Source of the DNA: Deltaproteobacteria bacterium
GTDB lineage: Bacteria > Desulfobacterota > Desulfuromonadia > Desulfuromonadales > Geopsychrobacteraceae
Assembly (NCBI GenBank): GCA_024280485.1
Contig: JAJRQB010000132.1
Location: 1 to 38,002 of the forward strand
DNA: 38,002 nucleotides
Reading direction: 5' to 3'
Shown: positions 19,196 through 27,483 of the stretch, in pieces
How positions within the stretch are numbered: position 1 is the stretch's first letter
Layout of the letters: each line of letters starts with the position of its first letter
Translations under genes and position numbers: made by a program
Notes under the pieces: model-generated
What the model was told of the DNA's origin: nothing
The model's input: only the letters and a program-made list of their open reading frames with translations
Databases searched by the model: none

Positions 19196-19420
19196 ATGAA
19201 AGCACAGGTTGAAGAAGCATTGAATCAGGTTCGTCCTGCACTGCAGGCTGATGGCGGCGACGTTGAACTTGTTGATGTGAGTGATGAAGGTGTCGTCAGC
19301 GTTCGTCTTACCGGGGCCTGTGGTTCCTGCCCGATGTCGACCATGACCTTGAAGATGGGCATCGAAAAGACTCTGATGGAGAACCTCTCCTTCGTTAAGG
19401 AAGTTGTCCAGGTCCGTTGA
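19196..19420 (+). CDS. NifU C-terminal-domain iron-sulfur scaffold protein
   Basis: This is a 74-residue stand-alone NifU C-terminal domain, a carrier or scaffold for Fe-S clusters. It contains the C42-x-x-C45 pair in [14 protein letters not shown] and the family opening [17 protein letters not shown]. The length is that of other single-domain forms. A ribosome binding site (GAGAGGAAA) precedes the ATG. No isc or suf genes are next to it. A long hairpin follows the stop. Confidence 0.93.
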   Translation: MKAQVEEALNQVRPALQADGGDVELVDVSDEGVVSVRLTGACGSCPMSTMTLKMGIEKTLMENLSFVKEVVQVR

Positions 19421-19449
19421 GGTAGATTTTAATAGTTTAGGTGGATATC

Positions 19450-19486
19450 AATAAGGGCAGGGTGACAATGTCACCCTGCCCTTATT
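19450..19486. terminator. Long palindrome between convergent genes, likely two-way terminator
   Basis: AATAAGGGCAGGGTGACA at 19450-19467 and its exact complement at 19469-19486 form an 18-bp palindrome around a single base. It lies between the ends of the plus-strand NifU-like gene and the minus-strand tonB. The flanking A/T bases fit a bidirectional terminator. Confidence 0.8.
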
Positions 19487-19516
19487 GTCTATTCTGTCGG
19501 GTCCCGCAATAGAGCT

Positions 19517-20323
19517 TCAGCCCTCCAAAAAGAAATTAATCTGCAAATTAAACGTGTGCGGACTGCTCAAGTTATCAGGTAGCTTGGCAAAAGGACTGGC
19601 TCGGCCCAATGCTTTTAATGCGGCCCTGTCAAGAGCTTTGGTTCCGCAGCTATTCACAACTTTGCTGCCTAGTAGTTCTCCTTGGCGATTAACACTGAAT
19701 TCAACCGCAACCGTACCTTGTCTGCCAGCCTTGCGCGCCATCAAAGGGTAACGTTTTACTTTGTTGATACGTTCTCTGATCAGTTTCGAATAGCTTTGGA
19801 GTCTGTTATTGTCCGCCGAGGTTGTCGCAATTTGTGCAGCACCGGTTCCTGCTTCAGACATCGATGTCACGGGGACGACTTCAGGCTCTATTGCTTGCAG
19901 ATTTTCTGATGTCTCGTACTCTGTGACCACATGCCTTTCTGGCTTGTTAACTGGGGCTTCAATTTCTTGAGGTATAAGTGCAGATTTATTATTTGGAACA
20001 ACCTCTGGTTTTGGTTCTGGTTTGAAAACTTTCTTAATAATCGGTTTTGGCTTTTGAATCGGTGGAGCCACAACCGGTTTCACCATCGGTTCTTGTATGG
20101 CCGGCTGAAGAATGATCCTCTTCTTAATCTTTGGGGCCGCTGGCATTGAAATGAGATCAACTTTGATCGTCTGAGGTAGATCCATTGTCGGCAGTGGCGC
20201 AACAATGTACAGCCCTAGGGCTAAAATCACCCCAGCGTGTGTGATAATTGAACAGCAAAAGGCCCAGCCCCAGGGATGAGCCCGAGGCTGACTTCTGTGA
20301 AGGCTGATCTCCTCCATATGCAT
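19517..20323 (-). CDS. tonB: TonB energy transducer
   Basis: TonB links the inner-membrane proton motive force to outer-membrane receptors. The 268-residue protein has a short cytoplasmic tail, one membrane segment (about 19-42), a Pro/Lys/Glu-rich periplasmic spacer (for example EPKPEVVPNN) and a C-terminal TonB domain (about 185-268). That domain carries YPLMARKAGRQGTVAVEF and ends in the usual F-x-L-x-I-x-F. It starts 4 bases after the receptor gene and is surely cotranscribed with it, so it is probably dedicated to that receptor. No exbB or exbD gene lies nearby, so these must be supplied elsewhere. The start is MHMEE or MEE. Confidence 0.92.
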   Translation of the reverse strand: MHMEEISLHRSQPRAHPWGWAFCCSIITHAGVILALGLYIVAPLPTMDLPQTIKVDLISMPAAPKIKKRIILQPAIQEPMVKPVVAPPIQKPKPIIKKVFKPEPKPEVVPNNKSALIPQEIEAPVNKPERHVVTEYETSENLQAIEPEVVPVTSMSEAGTGAAQIATTSADNNRLQSYSKLIRERINKVKRYPLMARKAGRQGTVAVEFSVNRQGELLGSKVVNSCGTKALDRAALKALGRASPFAKLPDNLSSPHTFNLQINFFLEG

Positions 20324-20327
20324 GTTC

Positions 20328-22403
20328 TTAAAAGTTGTAACTCAGGGTTGTGTAAACAAATGCTCCTACCTCGGGAACCTTAACACCTGAGGCGAAAGGA
20401 TCGCGCTGATAGGAGAGATGGGTCACGTAATAAATGTCAAACAGGTTGTTGATCCCCGCAGCCAGGGACCATTGATCCCAGTTGGCACCTGCTTTGATGT
20501 CCGTGACGGCCCAGCCAGGTGTTGTCAGTTCACTAAGATCGGGGTCTACTCGGTCTTGCCCCGCTGCAAAACGTTCTGTAATTTCTGCAAAGTATGAATC
20601 GTTGTCCCAGCGGGCACTGACAGAACCATTTAGGGGTGCTATTTCTGAGAGGGGTTGATGCTTGTCCTCATTCTCTCCGCGGACATAGGCAAGGCTGCCT
20701 CTCAGGTAAAGATCCATCGGAAACGCAAATTGAGAATTTAACTCGCCGCCCCAGAGAGTTGCGTCTACATTCTGGTATGTTTTCGCGGAGTTTCCAGTCG
20801 ATACTACAATGTCTTGGGTCAGCGTAATAAAGTCTTTCAGGGAGCTGTAGAAGACTGATGCATTAAGGAAGAAGTTGTCGCCAGTGACTTTAGCGCCGAA
20901 GTCAATTTGACGGTTAAGCGTTGAGTCGAGGTTTGGATTGCCCAGCCAGCTTGGTGCCATGGCTGCTCGGTCAAGTCCAATGTAAAGTTCTTGAGGATCT
21001 GGGGTCCTTGTGCCGAGACCGATACCGCTGAATAATTGCAGTTCTGGGGTCACCTGCCAGGCTAACTGTACATTTCCACTCGCACCAGTGAAGTCATTCT
21101 TGTTGTCCAGATTTGTCCCTGAAATATTTGTTACATACAGACTGTCTAGTCTCGCCTGCGTTAATGCGTTGGCTTCAGTCGTTGTATGATCTATCCGTGC
21201 CCCACCTTTTATTTCAAAAGAATGAGCTAACGATTGTGAATACTTGGCGAAGGCTCCAATGTTGTTGACATCAATATTCGGCAGCATTGGCTGTGGCATA
21301 TAGGTCATAAACATGGCTTCATTGACGGCGTCCCAGTTGCGATAATAGTAGTCGACACCCGTTGTTAGTTTCCCTGAGCCCAAGAGCCAGTCACCTTTAG
21401 CTTTTGCACCATAAACAGAGGTGCTTGAGCCGGTCTGCATGCTGTAAGTTTTGCCATTCATTGCCACCATCGGATTTAGTGATGATCGCCTGAATTCGTC
21501 ATGCATGAGGTGATCAACACTGTTCCAGTAGAGTTGCAAGTCTACAGCATCAACTGCAGCGTCCAGTTTGTCCGCTTTCAATGTCCAGTTTACGCGGTGG
21601 GTGCGATCATATTCTGCATCCATAAACAGGTATGGGTAGAGAACATTTTCTGCGTTCTGATAGGAGTAGCCGAGTTCACTGCGGACGTTGTTTTGCAAGT
21701 TGTACCCACCCTTGATCCAGGCGGTATGGATTTCGTACGCATTTGAATCAAGGTCGATGACGTAGCTACGTGGTGACGTGGCAGGATAGACCTCGATCTG
21801 TCGGCTGCCATCACCCGTATTTGGCGAATGTGAAGATTTATAAGCATATCCTCCTAAGATGTCACCAGTTTCTGATCCCATAGACGCAGTCGCCGAAGTG
21901 TCTATCAGGCTGAAAGATCCTGCGGTAAGACTCACATTTACAGCAGGCCTCTGCGGCGGTTGTTTGGAAATAGCATTGACCATGCCGCCCAAACTTCCGG
22001 GGTTCTCTAGGTCATATGGTCCCTTGATAACTTTGATCTGCTCAACCTCTGCAAAGTCAAAATGAAATGAGGGTGGGTCCATTCTCGACGGACAGCCTCC
22101 ATAGAGGCGGACCCCGTCGAGAAAAACATTGATGTCGTCGCCTTGTAGCCCGCGCAGGACGATATCGTTAGCAATGGCTCCCTTGTTGACGCTGTTGAGG
22201 CCGGGTAGGGATTCAAGTGCTTCGCCAAGGTCGCGTGCCGGACTTTCCATAACCTCATGAATTGTCAGGGATTCCTCGGTTGGTGTCTGACGCTCTGCAC
22301 GAATGTTGATATCATCAAGTATCGTTGTTGCTGAAAGACCGGGGCTGGCAAGTAGGATGACAAGTAATAAGGGTAGGATGATCTGTTTGTGAAGGCGTAA
22401 CAT
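20328..22403 (-). CDS. TonB-dependent receptor, OprC/NosA-like, probable copper uptake
   Basis: This is an outer-membrane beta-barrel receptor of 691 residues with a signal peptide (MLRLHKQIILPLLLVILLASPGLSA). A plug domain (about 45-150) and a 22-strand barrel follow, ending in aromatic YNF. The plug contains GGCPSRMDPP. C104 and M108 form a C-x-x-x-M pair like the copper ligands of Pseudomonas OprC. The barrel contains DHLMHDEF, with H298 and M300 matching the OprC H-x-M pair. These motifs point to copper as substrate. The start was set at the ATG with AGGAGGG upstream, and the longer frame lacks a signal sequence. tonB follows by 4 bases, and a DeoR/NosL-like regulator is divergent. Confidence 0.88.
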   Translation of the reverse strand: MLRLHKQIILPLLLVILLASPGLSATTILDDINIRAERQTPTEESLTIHEVMESPARDLGEALESLPGLNSVNKGAIANDIVLRGLQGDDINVFLDGVRLYGGCPSRMDPPSFHFDFAEVEQIKVIKGPYDLENPGSLGGMVNAISKQPPQRPAVNVSLTAGSFSLIDTSATASMGSETGDILGGYAYKSSHSPNTGDGSRQIEVYPATSPRSYVIDLDSNAYEIHTAWIKGGYNLQNNVRSELGYSYQNAENVLYPYLFMDAEYDRTHRVNWTLKADKLDAAVDAVDLQLYWNSVDHLMHDEFRRSSLNPMVAMNGKTYSMQTGSSTSVYGAKAKGDWLLGSGKLTTGVDYYYRNWDAVNEAMFMTYMPQPMLPNIDVNNIGAFAKYSQSLAHSFEIKGGARIDHTTTEANALTQARLDSLYVTNISGTNLDNKNDFTGASGNVQLAWQVTPELQLFSGIGLGTRTPDPQELYIGLDRAAMAPSWLGNPNLDSTLNRQIDFGAKVTGDNFFLNASVFYSSLKDFITLTQDIVVSTGNSAKTYQNVDATLWGGELNSQFAFPMDLYLRGSLAYVRGENEDKHQPLSEIAPLNGSVSARWDNDSYFAEITERFAAGQDRVDPDLSELTTPGWAVTDIKAGANWDQWSLAAGINNLFDIYYVTHLSYQRDPFASGVKVPEVGAFVYTTLSYNF

Positions 22404-22524
22404 GGCTCCCTCCTGTTGATGTTTTGTTGGGTGTTTTGGACTGTGGTGCTCCAAAGCACTGTAAATAAGAAATAATTGTTGACCTTTTCACTCCGGTTAT
22501 GGGAAGAGATAAACAAGCAATGTT

Positions 22525-22538
22525 ATTGTTAGAACAAT
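22525..22538. promoter_or_regulatory. Candidate operator between receptor and divergent regulator
   Basis: ATTGTT-AG-AACAAT is a perfect 14-base dyad in the 242-base gap shared by the divergent receptor and regulator genes. A further ATTGTT half-site occurs at 22475-22480, nearer the receptor start. Placement fits a binding site for the DeoR-type regulator. Function is inferred. Confidence 0.45.
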
Positions 22539-22645
22539 TTATAACCTTTATGGTCATGATTTGAGTAGAATTTAACAGCGTTTGGTTCGAAGTGCAACAT
22601 TTTTGTGTTTTTATATTAACAAGTGAATGTAATTAGTGAGGACAG

Positions 22646-23287
22646 ATGACTTCTAGTGAAAGACGGAAGATGATCCTGGCGAGGTTGCAGACGGACGGCA
22701 ACCTTCAGATCACCGATTTAGCGGGGGATTTTCAGGTCTCTAAGATGACGATCCATCGAGACTTTGTCATCCTAGAAGAGAAGGGAATGCTGAAGAGAAT
22801 TCATGGAGGAGCTGTTCCGACTGCGAATTCGAGAAAAATTTCGGAGGATATCGCAAGTTTCCCTGAGAGCAGGCAAGGCGAATGTTTGATCTGTACGCGA
22901 CCTCCAACGCAGCATCTTCTTTATACGTTGACAGGGAAAAATGGTGAACAGCGGCAGGCATGTTGCCCACACTGTGGAATCTCGGCACACATTCTTTATG
23001 GTGAAAATATCATGATGGCATTCACCGCTGATTATCTGACAGGCAAATTGCACGCGGCACAAAATTCATATTTTCTGCTTGGCAGTGTCGCCGCTCCCTG
23101 TTGCCACCCTTCGATTTTGACCTTTGAAGATGAACAAATGGTGCACCGTTTTCAAACTGGATTTGGAGGGACTGTTGGTGGGCTGAATGATGCCATTAAG
23201 TATCTGCGGGAAGCGATGATTTTAGATCCTGAAAAAGATGGGTGCCCTCACTGCGCAACAGCACTCAAAAAGGGACCAACTCTTTAA
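22646..23287 (+). CDS. DeoR-type regulator fused to a Cys-rich NosL-like domain
   Basis: The protein has 213 residues. Residues 1-58 are a DeoR-type winged helix (ERRKMILARLQ, ITDLAGDFQVSKMTIHRDFVILEEKGMLKRIHGGA). The usual DeoR sugar-phosphate domain is absent. Instead, residues about 78-205 hold nine Cys: C80-x-x-C83, C106, C107-x-x-C110, the C152-C153-H motif and C200-x-x-C203. They also hold a segment (AFTADYLTGKLHAAQNSYFLLGS, then a GG-containing tail) that matches the pattern of NosL, a copper-binding lipoprotein. It is divergent from the OprC-like receptor, so it is a candidate copper-responsive regulator. Metal binding and target are inferred. Its stop abuts the convergent DUF362 gene. 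Confidence 0.78.
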   Translation: MTSSERRKMILARLQTDGNLQITDLAGDFQVSKMTIHRDFVILEEKGMLKRIHGGAVPTANSRKISEDIASFPESRQGECLICTRPPTQHLLYTLTGKNGEQRQACCPHCGISAHILYGENIMMAFTADYLTGKLHAAQNSYFLLGSVAAPCCHPSILTFEDEQMVHRFQTGFGGTVGGLNDAIKYLREAMILDPEKDGCPHCATALKKGPTL

Positions 23288-24439
23288 TCAGCGTTTGTAA
23301 TACTGGGTCAGTCTGAGAAGAGAGCCTTGTCGGGTCACTAAGGCCCCCTGAGGGCAGAGTTCCTGGCAACAGAAGCAGCGGATGCACTTTTTGTAATCGA
23401 TTTGTAAGCGTCGCTTTGCGATTGACATTGCCTCTGGGGGACAGTGTTTTACGCAAATTTCGCAACGGTTGCAGAGGCTGTGATCGGGGCTCGGCTGTGC
23501 GGTTAGTGCTTGCTTGAGCATGCGTTGTATGAAATCTGGTATGCGTCCGTTGATGTCGGTGTTTTTAGCTGCTTTGAAATCAACGATCCGTAGCTCTTCC
23601 AGATCGTCCCCAAGTAATTCTACTTCACTCAGCAGTGCGCCACTGCGTTTGGTGTCTATCGCCATTTTCTGCGTCCAGGATTGATCTGGCTTCATCCCTA
23701 CCACTTCGGTCGCAACCGCATCGACTGCCACAGGGTTGGTGCCGGCAATAAGGGTCCCGATCTGTCTCGGGTCACCGCTGCCCGGACCGTCTCCCTCCAT
23801 ACCGACTACAGCATCAACAATCGATAATGATGGCTTAAGCTGTTCGCAAAGTTCGAGTAGCATCAGGGCAAACAACGCTTTGTCACTGCCCGCTTGTAGA
23901 TGCAATTGCGGCTTGCGGAGCCCGACTATGGCACCGAACATGTTCTTTACCGCACAGGTCAAACCCATCATCTGGTGTGTTTTAAGTTTCGGCAGGTTGA
24001 TGACAACCTCAGCCTCAAGTAACTCTCGGGCAACTTCGAGCTCTTGAAATGTACGTCCACGTGGATGGATCGTGACCGATTCTACGAAGGGGGTAAAGAC
24101 GATCCCCAGTTCTTCGACCACATCCATAATCCCGCATTTCCGTGCAACGTTTTCGGCGCTGCCAATCCCGGGAGAATCGCCAAGGTAGACAATTCCTCCT
24201 GCAGCCTGAACCAGCTGTGCAACGGCACGGATTATTTCTGGATGGGTTGTAACAGCTTTCTCTGGTGGCTTGCCAGCGAGGAGGTTTGGTTTGAGCAGGA
24301 CCTTCTGGCCGGGCTTGACAAAGTTCTCTATGCCGCCCAGGGGTTCAAGGAGTTGAACAATTGCTGTGAGGGTTTTTTTCGGGGAGTAGTCGGAAAGTGC
24401 CTGCAGGGTTACGCGATTATTCTCGACCGGCTTCGACAT
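23288..24439 (-). CDS. DUF362 protein with two 4Fe-4S clusters
   Basis: This 383-residue protein has a DUF362 domain (about 1-310), with VLLKPNLLAGKPPEKAVTTHPE near the start and LPKLKTHQMMGLTCAVKNMFG centrally. A C-terminal ferredoxin domain follows with two four-Cys motifs, C-x-x-C-x-x-C-x-x-x-C in CNRCEICVKHCP and CIRCFCCQELCP. It should be a cytoplasmic iron-sulfur protein. DUF362 proteins are common in anaerobes, but their reaction is not settled. The gene ends one base from the convergent regulator stop. It is 1 base after the YjbQ gene, so it is in an operon with YjbQ and the hydrolase. Confidence 0.88.
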   Translation of the reverse strand: MSKPVENNRVTLQALSDYSPKKTLTAIVQLLEPLGGIENFVKPGQKVLLKPNLLAGKPPEKAVTTHPEIIRAVAQLVQAAGGIVYLGDSPGIGSAENVARKCGIMDVVEELGIVFTPFVESVTIHPRGRTFQELEVARELLEAEVVINLPKLKTHQMMGLTCAVKNMFGAIVGLRKPQLHLQAGSDKALFALMLLELCEQLKPSLSIVDAVVGMEGDGPGSGDPRQIGTLIAGTNPVAVDAVATEVVGMKPDQSWTQKMAIDTKRSGALLSEVELLGDDLEELRIVDFKAAKNTDINGRIPDFIQRMLKQALTAQPSPDHSLCNRCEICVKHCPPEAMSIAKRRLQIDYKKCIRCFCCQELCPQGALVTRQGSLLRLTQYYKR

Positions 24440-24440
24440 C

Positions 24441-24845
24441 TCAGGATTCGCTCAGGTTGATTATGATTCGTCGGGTACGCGGGCCATCGAATTCGCAGAA
24501 ATAAATGCCCTGCCATGTGCCTAACAGCAGATGACCACCATCGACAATCAAGGTTTCGCTGATGCCGATCAGGCTACTTTTGATGTGTGCAGCACTGTTT
24601 CCTTCGGCATGTTTGTAATGTGGATCCTGTGGGGCCAGTTTTGCCAAGCCATAAAGCATATCTGTTGTGACGTCAGGATCGGCGTTTTCATTGATGGTGA
24701 TCGCCGCCGTGGTATGTGGTGTAAATAATGTGATAACAGCGTCGTTGATTTTTTGTTTACAGAGGATATTTTTTATTTCATCGGTAATGTCGACCATTTC
24801 GCATCGGTTGCGACTACGAATAGATAGCTCAACGGTTTTCATCAA
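24441..24845 (-). CDS. YjbQ/UPF0047 family protein
   Basis: This is a 134-residue member of the YjbQ family, small enzymes reported to have weak thiamine-phosphate synthase activity. Family motifs are VTLFTPHTTAAITINENADPDV, GNSAAHIKSSLIG and GTWQGIYFCEFDGPR, which hold the conserved His and acidic residues. It overlaps the preceding hydrolase gene by 17 bases and is separated from the DUF362 gene by one base. The true physiological role is open. The start may be either of the two leading ATG codons. Confidence 0.9.
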   Translation of the reverse strand: MMKTVELSIRSRNRCEMVDITDEIKNILCKQKINDAVITLFTPHTTAAITINENADPDVTTDMLYGLAKLAPQDPHYKHAEGNSAAHIKSSLIGISETLIVDGGHLLLGTWQGIYFCEFDGPRTRRIIINLSES

Positions 24846-25665
24846 CTCTACCTAGAGCTGTGGCGACTGCCTCAATCGATTTATGCCGATAGAGCAAACC
24901 AGTGTGGCCGATACGGTCAAGAACAATATTGTCAAGCCAATCAAGATGGGCCGAACGGGCCGGAACTACCATGTTGTCTTTGCTGCTGTAGATATTGACC
25001 AGTTTCGCCTGTTGTGGTGGTGCCGCAGCAGCGAGTCTTGTCAGGAATTCGGAATTCGGTACTAATGCGTTGCTTAAGGGAGAGAGCGCAAAGGGGCTCA
25101 ATTTCGAACCAGCATGGGGGGTGCCAAGGAAGACGCACCGGTCGACTTTATTTTCCCCGCCACGTAGCTGCAGGTAGTTGCGTGCAATGACCCCGCCCAT
25201 CGAGTGGCCGACCAGGTGAACCCGTTCGACATTAAGGCTGTGACGTAGCTCATCGACCCGCTTTGCCACTTGCTCGGTCAGAGCCTCTTCATTGTGAAAG
25301 GATGAGAGGTTAATGGTGACCAGATTGCGAAAGCCGCGCCGCCGGAGGACTAATTTGAACCAAAACCAACTTGCCCGGTTATTAAAAAGACCATGGAGCA
25401 GTAGAATCGGAGTTTCGCCATTGAACCGCGGCTGTTTGCGTGGAGACCCGAGCCCAAAAGGGAGCAGTAGTAGCGTAAGACAATTGAAAAAAATTTCTTG
25501 AGTGATTAAAGAGATGGCAAGCCACAGCGAGTGCGGCTTAAAACGTTCACTCATCAGCAGGGGGTTGCTGTTGGCATATTCGTACCAGCACATGCTATAA
25601 CTGAGCGTCACAATTAGAGTTTCAACCAACAGTAGAACTTGAAGGGCAGTGAGAATAGTGTTCAT
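24829..25665 (-). CDS. Membrane-anchored alpha/beta hydrolase, lipase-like
   Basis: This 278-residue protein has an N-terminal membrane segment (MNTILTALQVLLLVETLIVTLSYS) and a second hydrophobic stretch near 50-75, then an alpha/beta-hydrolase fold. The oxyanion region is LLLHGLFNNRASW, the nucleophile elbow is GHSMGG, and the acid and His are probably in DNMVVPARSAHLD and RIGHTGLLY. It resembles triacylglycerol-lipase or PGAP1-like esterases. It is the first gene of the three-gene minus-strand run with yjbQ and DUF362. The substrate is unknown. Confidence 0.85.
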   Translation of the reverse strand: MNTILTALQVLLLVETLIVTLSYSMCWYEYANSNPLLMSERFKPHSLWLAISLITQEIFFNCLTLLLLPFGLGSPRKQPRFNGETPILLLHGLFNNRASWFWFKLVLRRRGFRNLVTINLSSFHNEEALTEQVAKRVDELRHSLNVERVHLVGHSMGGVIARNYLQLRGGENKVDRCVFLGTPHAGSKLSPFALSPLSNALVPNSEFLTRLAAAAPPQQAKLVNIYSSKDNMVVPARSAHLDWLDNIVLDRIGHTGLLYRHKSIEAVATALGRVDENR

Positions 25666-25784
25666 TTGGAATCTGTGCCTTTATCTGTATTGTAGTTTTA
25701 AAACCTTGTTGCCAAGCTGCTCAACGAAGTATGCCACGCCGAAAATGAGTGGTCAATTTTTGTTGTTTGAGAGTGAGCGTTGAC

Positions 25785-26684
25785 ATGAAGCAGTGCATTA
25801 AAGAATTTCTACAGCATCTCGAAGTCGAGCGAAATCTTTCACCCCGGACTCTGACTGCTTATCGCAGTGATCTACAACAGTTTTTAGATTTTTTACAACA
25901 GGAGCAGCCTGATCTTGTCAGAGGGGAGGCTGTAGCTCAGATTGACATGTTGATATTGCGACGTTACCTTGCTCGTCTTCATCAGGCAAGTAGTCGCAGC
26001 AGTATCGCCCGTAAACTCTCGGCATTGCGTACCTTTTTTCGTTTTCTGGTGAGGCAGGGAACCCTTGATACTTCGCCAGTGGATAGTTTGTCGACACCTC
26101 GACAGGGGAAGTATTTACCGAAAACCTTATCGGTCGATGAGGTGACCCATTTCCTGGATCATCCGCGTGAGAAATTGATCCCGCAGGGCCTGCGGGATCA
26201 AGCAATTTTTGAACTTTTCTATTCTTCAGGACTACGGATTGGGGAATTGACTTCGCTTGATGTTAATGCGGTCGATTTGGTTCAGCGACTGGTCAGGGTT
26301 ATTGGTAAGGGAAACAAGGAGCGACTTGTGCCGATTGGTAAGATTGCAACTCTGGCCATTCAAAAATACCTTGAATCCCGCGGGAAGGTCGTGGCTGAAG
26401 CACCATTGTTTCTTAATGCCAGGAACGGAAGGTTGTCTGCTCGCAGTGTGCAACGGCATATGAAAAAGTATCTGATGCTTTGTGGGTTGCGGACAGATGC
26501 TAGCCCCCATTCATTGCGCCATTCTTTTGCGACTCATTTGTTAGATGGGGGTGCTGACCTTCGAGCTATTCAGGAACTTCTTGGCCACGTGTCGCTCTCT
26601 ACGACTCAAAAATATACTCAAGTCAGTCTCAGCCACCTGACATCTGTCTACGATTCAGCACATCCACGCAGTCGGAAAAAGTAA
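25785..26684 (+). CDS. xerC: Tyrosine recombinase XerC-like
   Basis: This is a site-specific recombinase of the XerC/XerD type that resolves chromosome dimers at dif. From the ATG at 25785 it has 299 residues, a normal length. All catalytic residues are present: R151 in SSGLRIGELTSL, K175 in GKGNKER, H242 and R245 in HSLRHSFATHLL, H268 in LLGHVSLSTTQ, and the nucleophile Y277. The N-terminal SAM-like domain is intact (FLQHLEVERNLSPRTLTAYRSDL). The frame extends upstream to a GTG at 25749, but the family starts near this ATG. Sequence alone does not firmly separate XerC from XerD. No integron or phage genes are adjacent, which favours the housekeeping role. Confidence 0.9.
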   Translation: MKQCIKEFLQHLEVERNLSPRTLTAYRSDLQQFLDFLQQEQPDLVRGEAVAQIDMLILRRYLARLHQASSRSSIARKLSALRTFFRFLVRQGTLDTSPVDSLSTPRQGKYLPKTLSVDEVTHFLDHPREKLIPQGLRDQAIFELFYSSGLRIGELTSLDVNAVDLVQRLVRVIGKGNKERLVPIGKIATLAIQKYLESRGKVVAEAPLFLNARNGRLSARSVQRHMKKYLMLCGLRTDASPHSLRHSFATHLLDGGADLRAIQELLGHVSLSTTQKYTQVSLSHLTSVYDSAHPRSRKK

Positions 26685-26704
26685 CCGGATTAGTTATAAT
26701 TGCC

Positions 26705-26732
26705 TTGACAGCTGACATTTCTTGTTTAGAAT
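26705..26732 (+). promoter_or_regulatory. Sigma-70-type promoter of the peroxiredoxin gene
   Basis: TTGACA at 26705-26710, a 16-base spacer and TAGAAT at 26727-26732 lie about 55 bases before the peroxiredoxin start. The boxes match the consensus well. Confidence 0.6.
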
Positions 26733-26786
26733 GATCTCCAATATCAAAATTAACCCCAAAGTTATCTATTCAAAAGGAGCAAGTCG

Positions 26787-27389
26787 ATGAGCGTTCTCGT
26801 AGGTAAGCAGGCCCCTGGATTTCAAGCAACGGCTGTTATGGCCGATGGTTCGCTGAATGCTGATTTTAGTCTGGATAATTATAAGGGGAAGTACGTTGTC
26901 CTTTTCTTTTATCCGCTCGATTTTACCTTTGTTTGTCCGACCGAACTCATTGCTTTTAGTCATCGAATTAAAGAATTTGAAGAGCGCGGTGTTCAGGTCA
27001 TTGGTTGTTCCATTGACTCACAATTTACTCATACTGCCTGGCGCAATACTCCTGTAGATCAAGGTGGGATCGGGCCGGTGGCCTATCCTCTGGTCGCCGA
27101 CATTAAGCATGAAATTTGTAGAGCCTATGATGTTGAATTTGAAGCGGCCGGGGTTGCCTTCCGAGGTTCTTTCCTGATTGATCAAAGCGGGACTGTCCGC
27201 CATCAGGTAGTCAATGATCTACCGTTGGGACGAAACATTGATGAGATGCTACGTATGGTCGACGCATTGCAATTTACCGAAAAACATGGTGAAGTTTGTC
27301 CTGCGGGCTGGAACAAGGGCGACAAGGGGATGACCCCGAATGGTGAAGGGGTTGCTTCTTACCTCGCTTCGGAGTCGGACAATCTCTAG
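26787..27389 (+). CDS. Typical 2-Cys peroxiredoxin (AhpC/Prx1 type)
   Basis: This peroxiredoxin reduces hydrogen peroxide, alkyl hydroperoxides or peroxynitrite in the cytoplasm. The 200-residue protein has peroxidatic C50 in DFTFVCPTE, the supporting Arg126 in FRGSFLID, and resolving C171 in GEVCPAGW. The C-terminal tail after C171 has the helix common to sensitive Prx1-type enzymes. AAAAGGAG lies just ahead of the ATG. It is monocistronic, with its own promoter and terminator, and no reductase gene (ahpF, thioredoxin) is adjacent. Confidence 0.95.
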   Translation: MSVLVGKQAPGFQATAVMADGSLNADFSLDNYKGKYVVLFFYPLDFTFVCPTELIAFSHRIKEFEERGVQVIGCSIDSQFTHTAWRNTPVDQGGIGPVAYPLVADIKHEICRAYDVEFEAAGVAFRGSFLIDQSGTVRHQVVNDLPLGRNIDEMLRMVDALQFTEKHGEVCPAGWNKGDKGMTPNGEGVASYLASESDNL

Positions 27390-27428
27390 CCTGTTTGAAA
27401 ATCCAGAGCCATTTCACAAATAAATCAC

Positions 27429-27466
27429 AAAAAGCGGAAGAGCCTCAACTGGCACTTCCGCTTTTT
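27429..27466. terminator. Terminator shared by peroxiredoxin and HDOD genes
   Basis: AAAAAGCGGAAG at 27429-27440 pairs with CTTCCGCTTTTT at 27455-27466, with a smaller GCC/GGC step inside the loop. T-runs on both strands suit two-way termination between convergent genes. Confidence 0.88.
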
Positions 27467-27483
27467 ATTGGGAAAAATGATGC

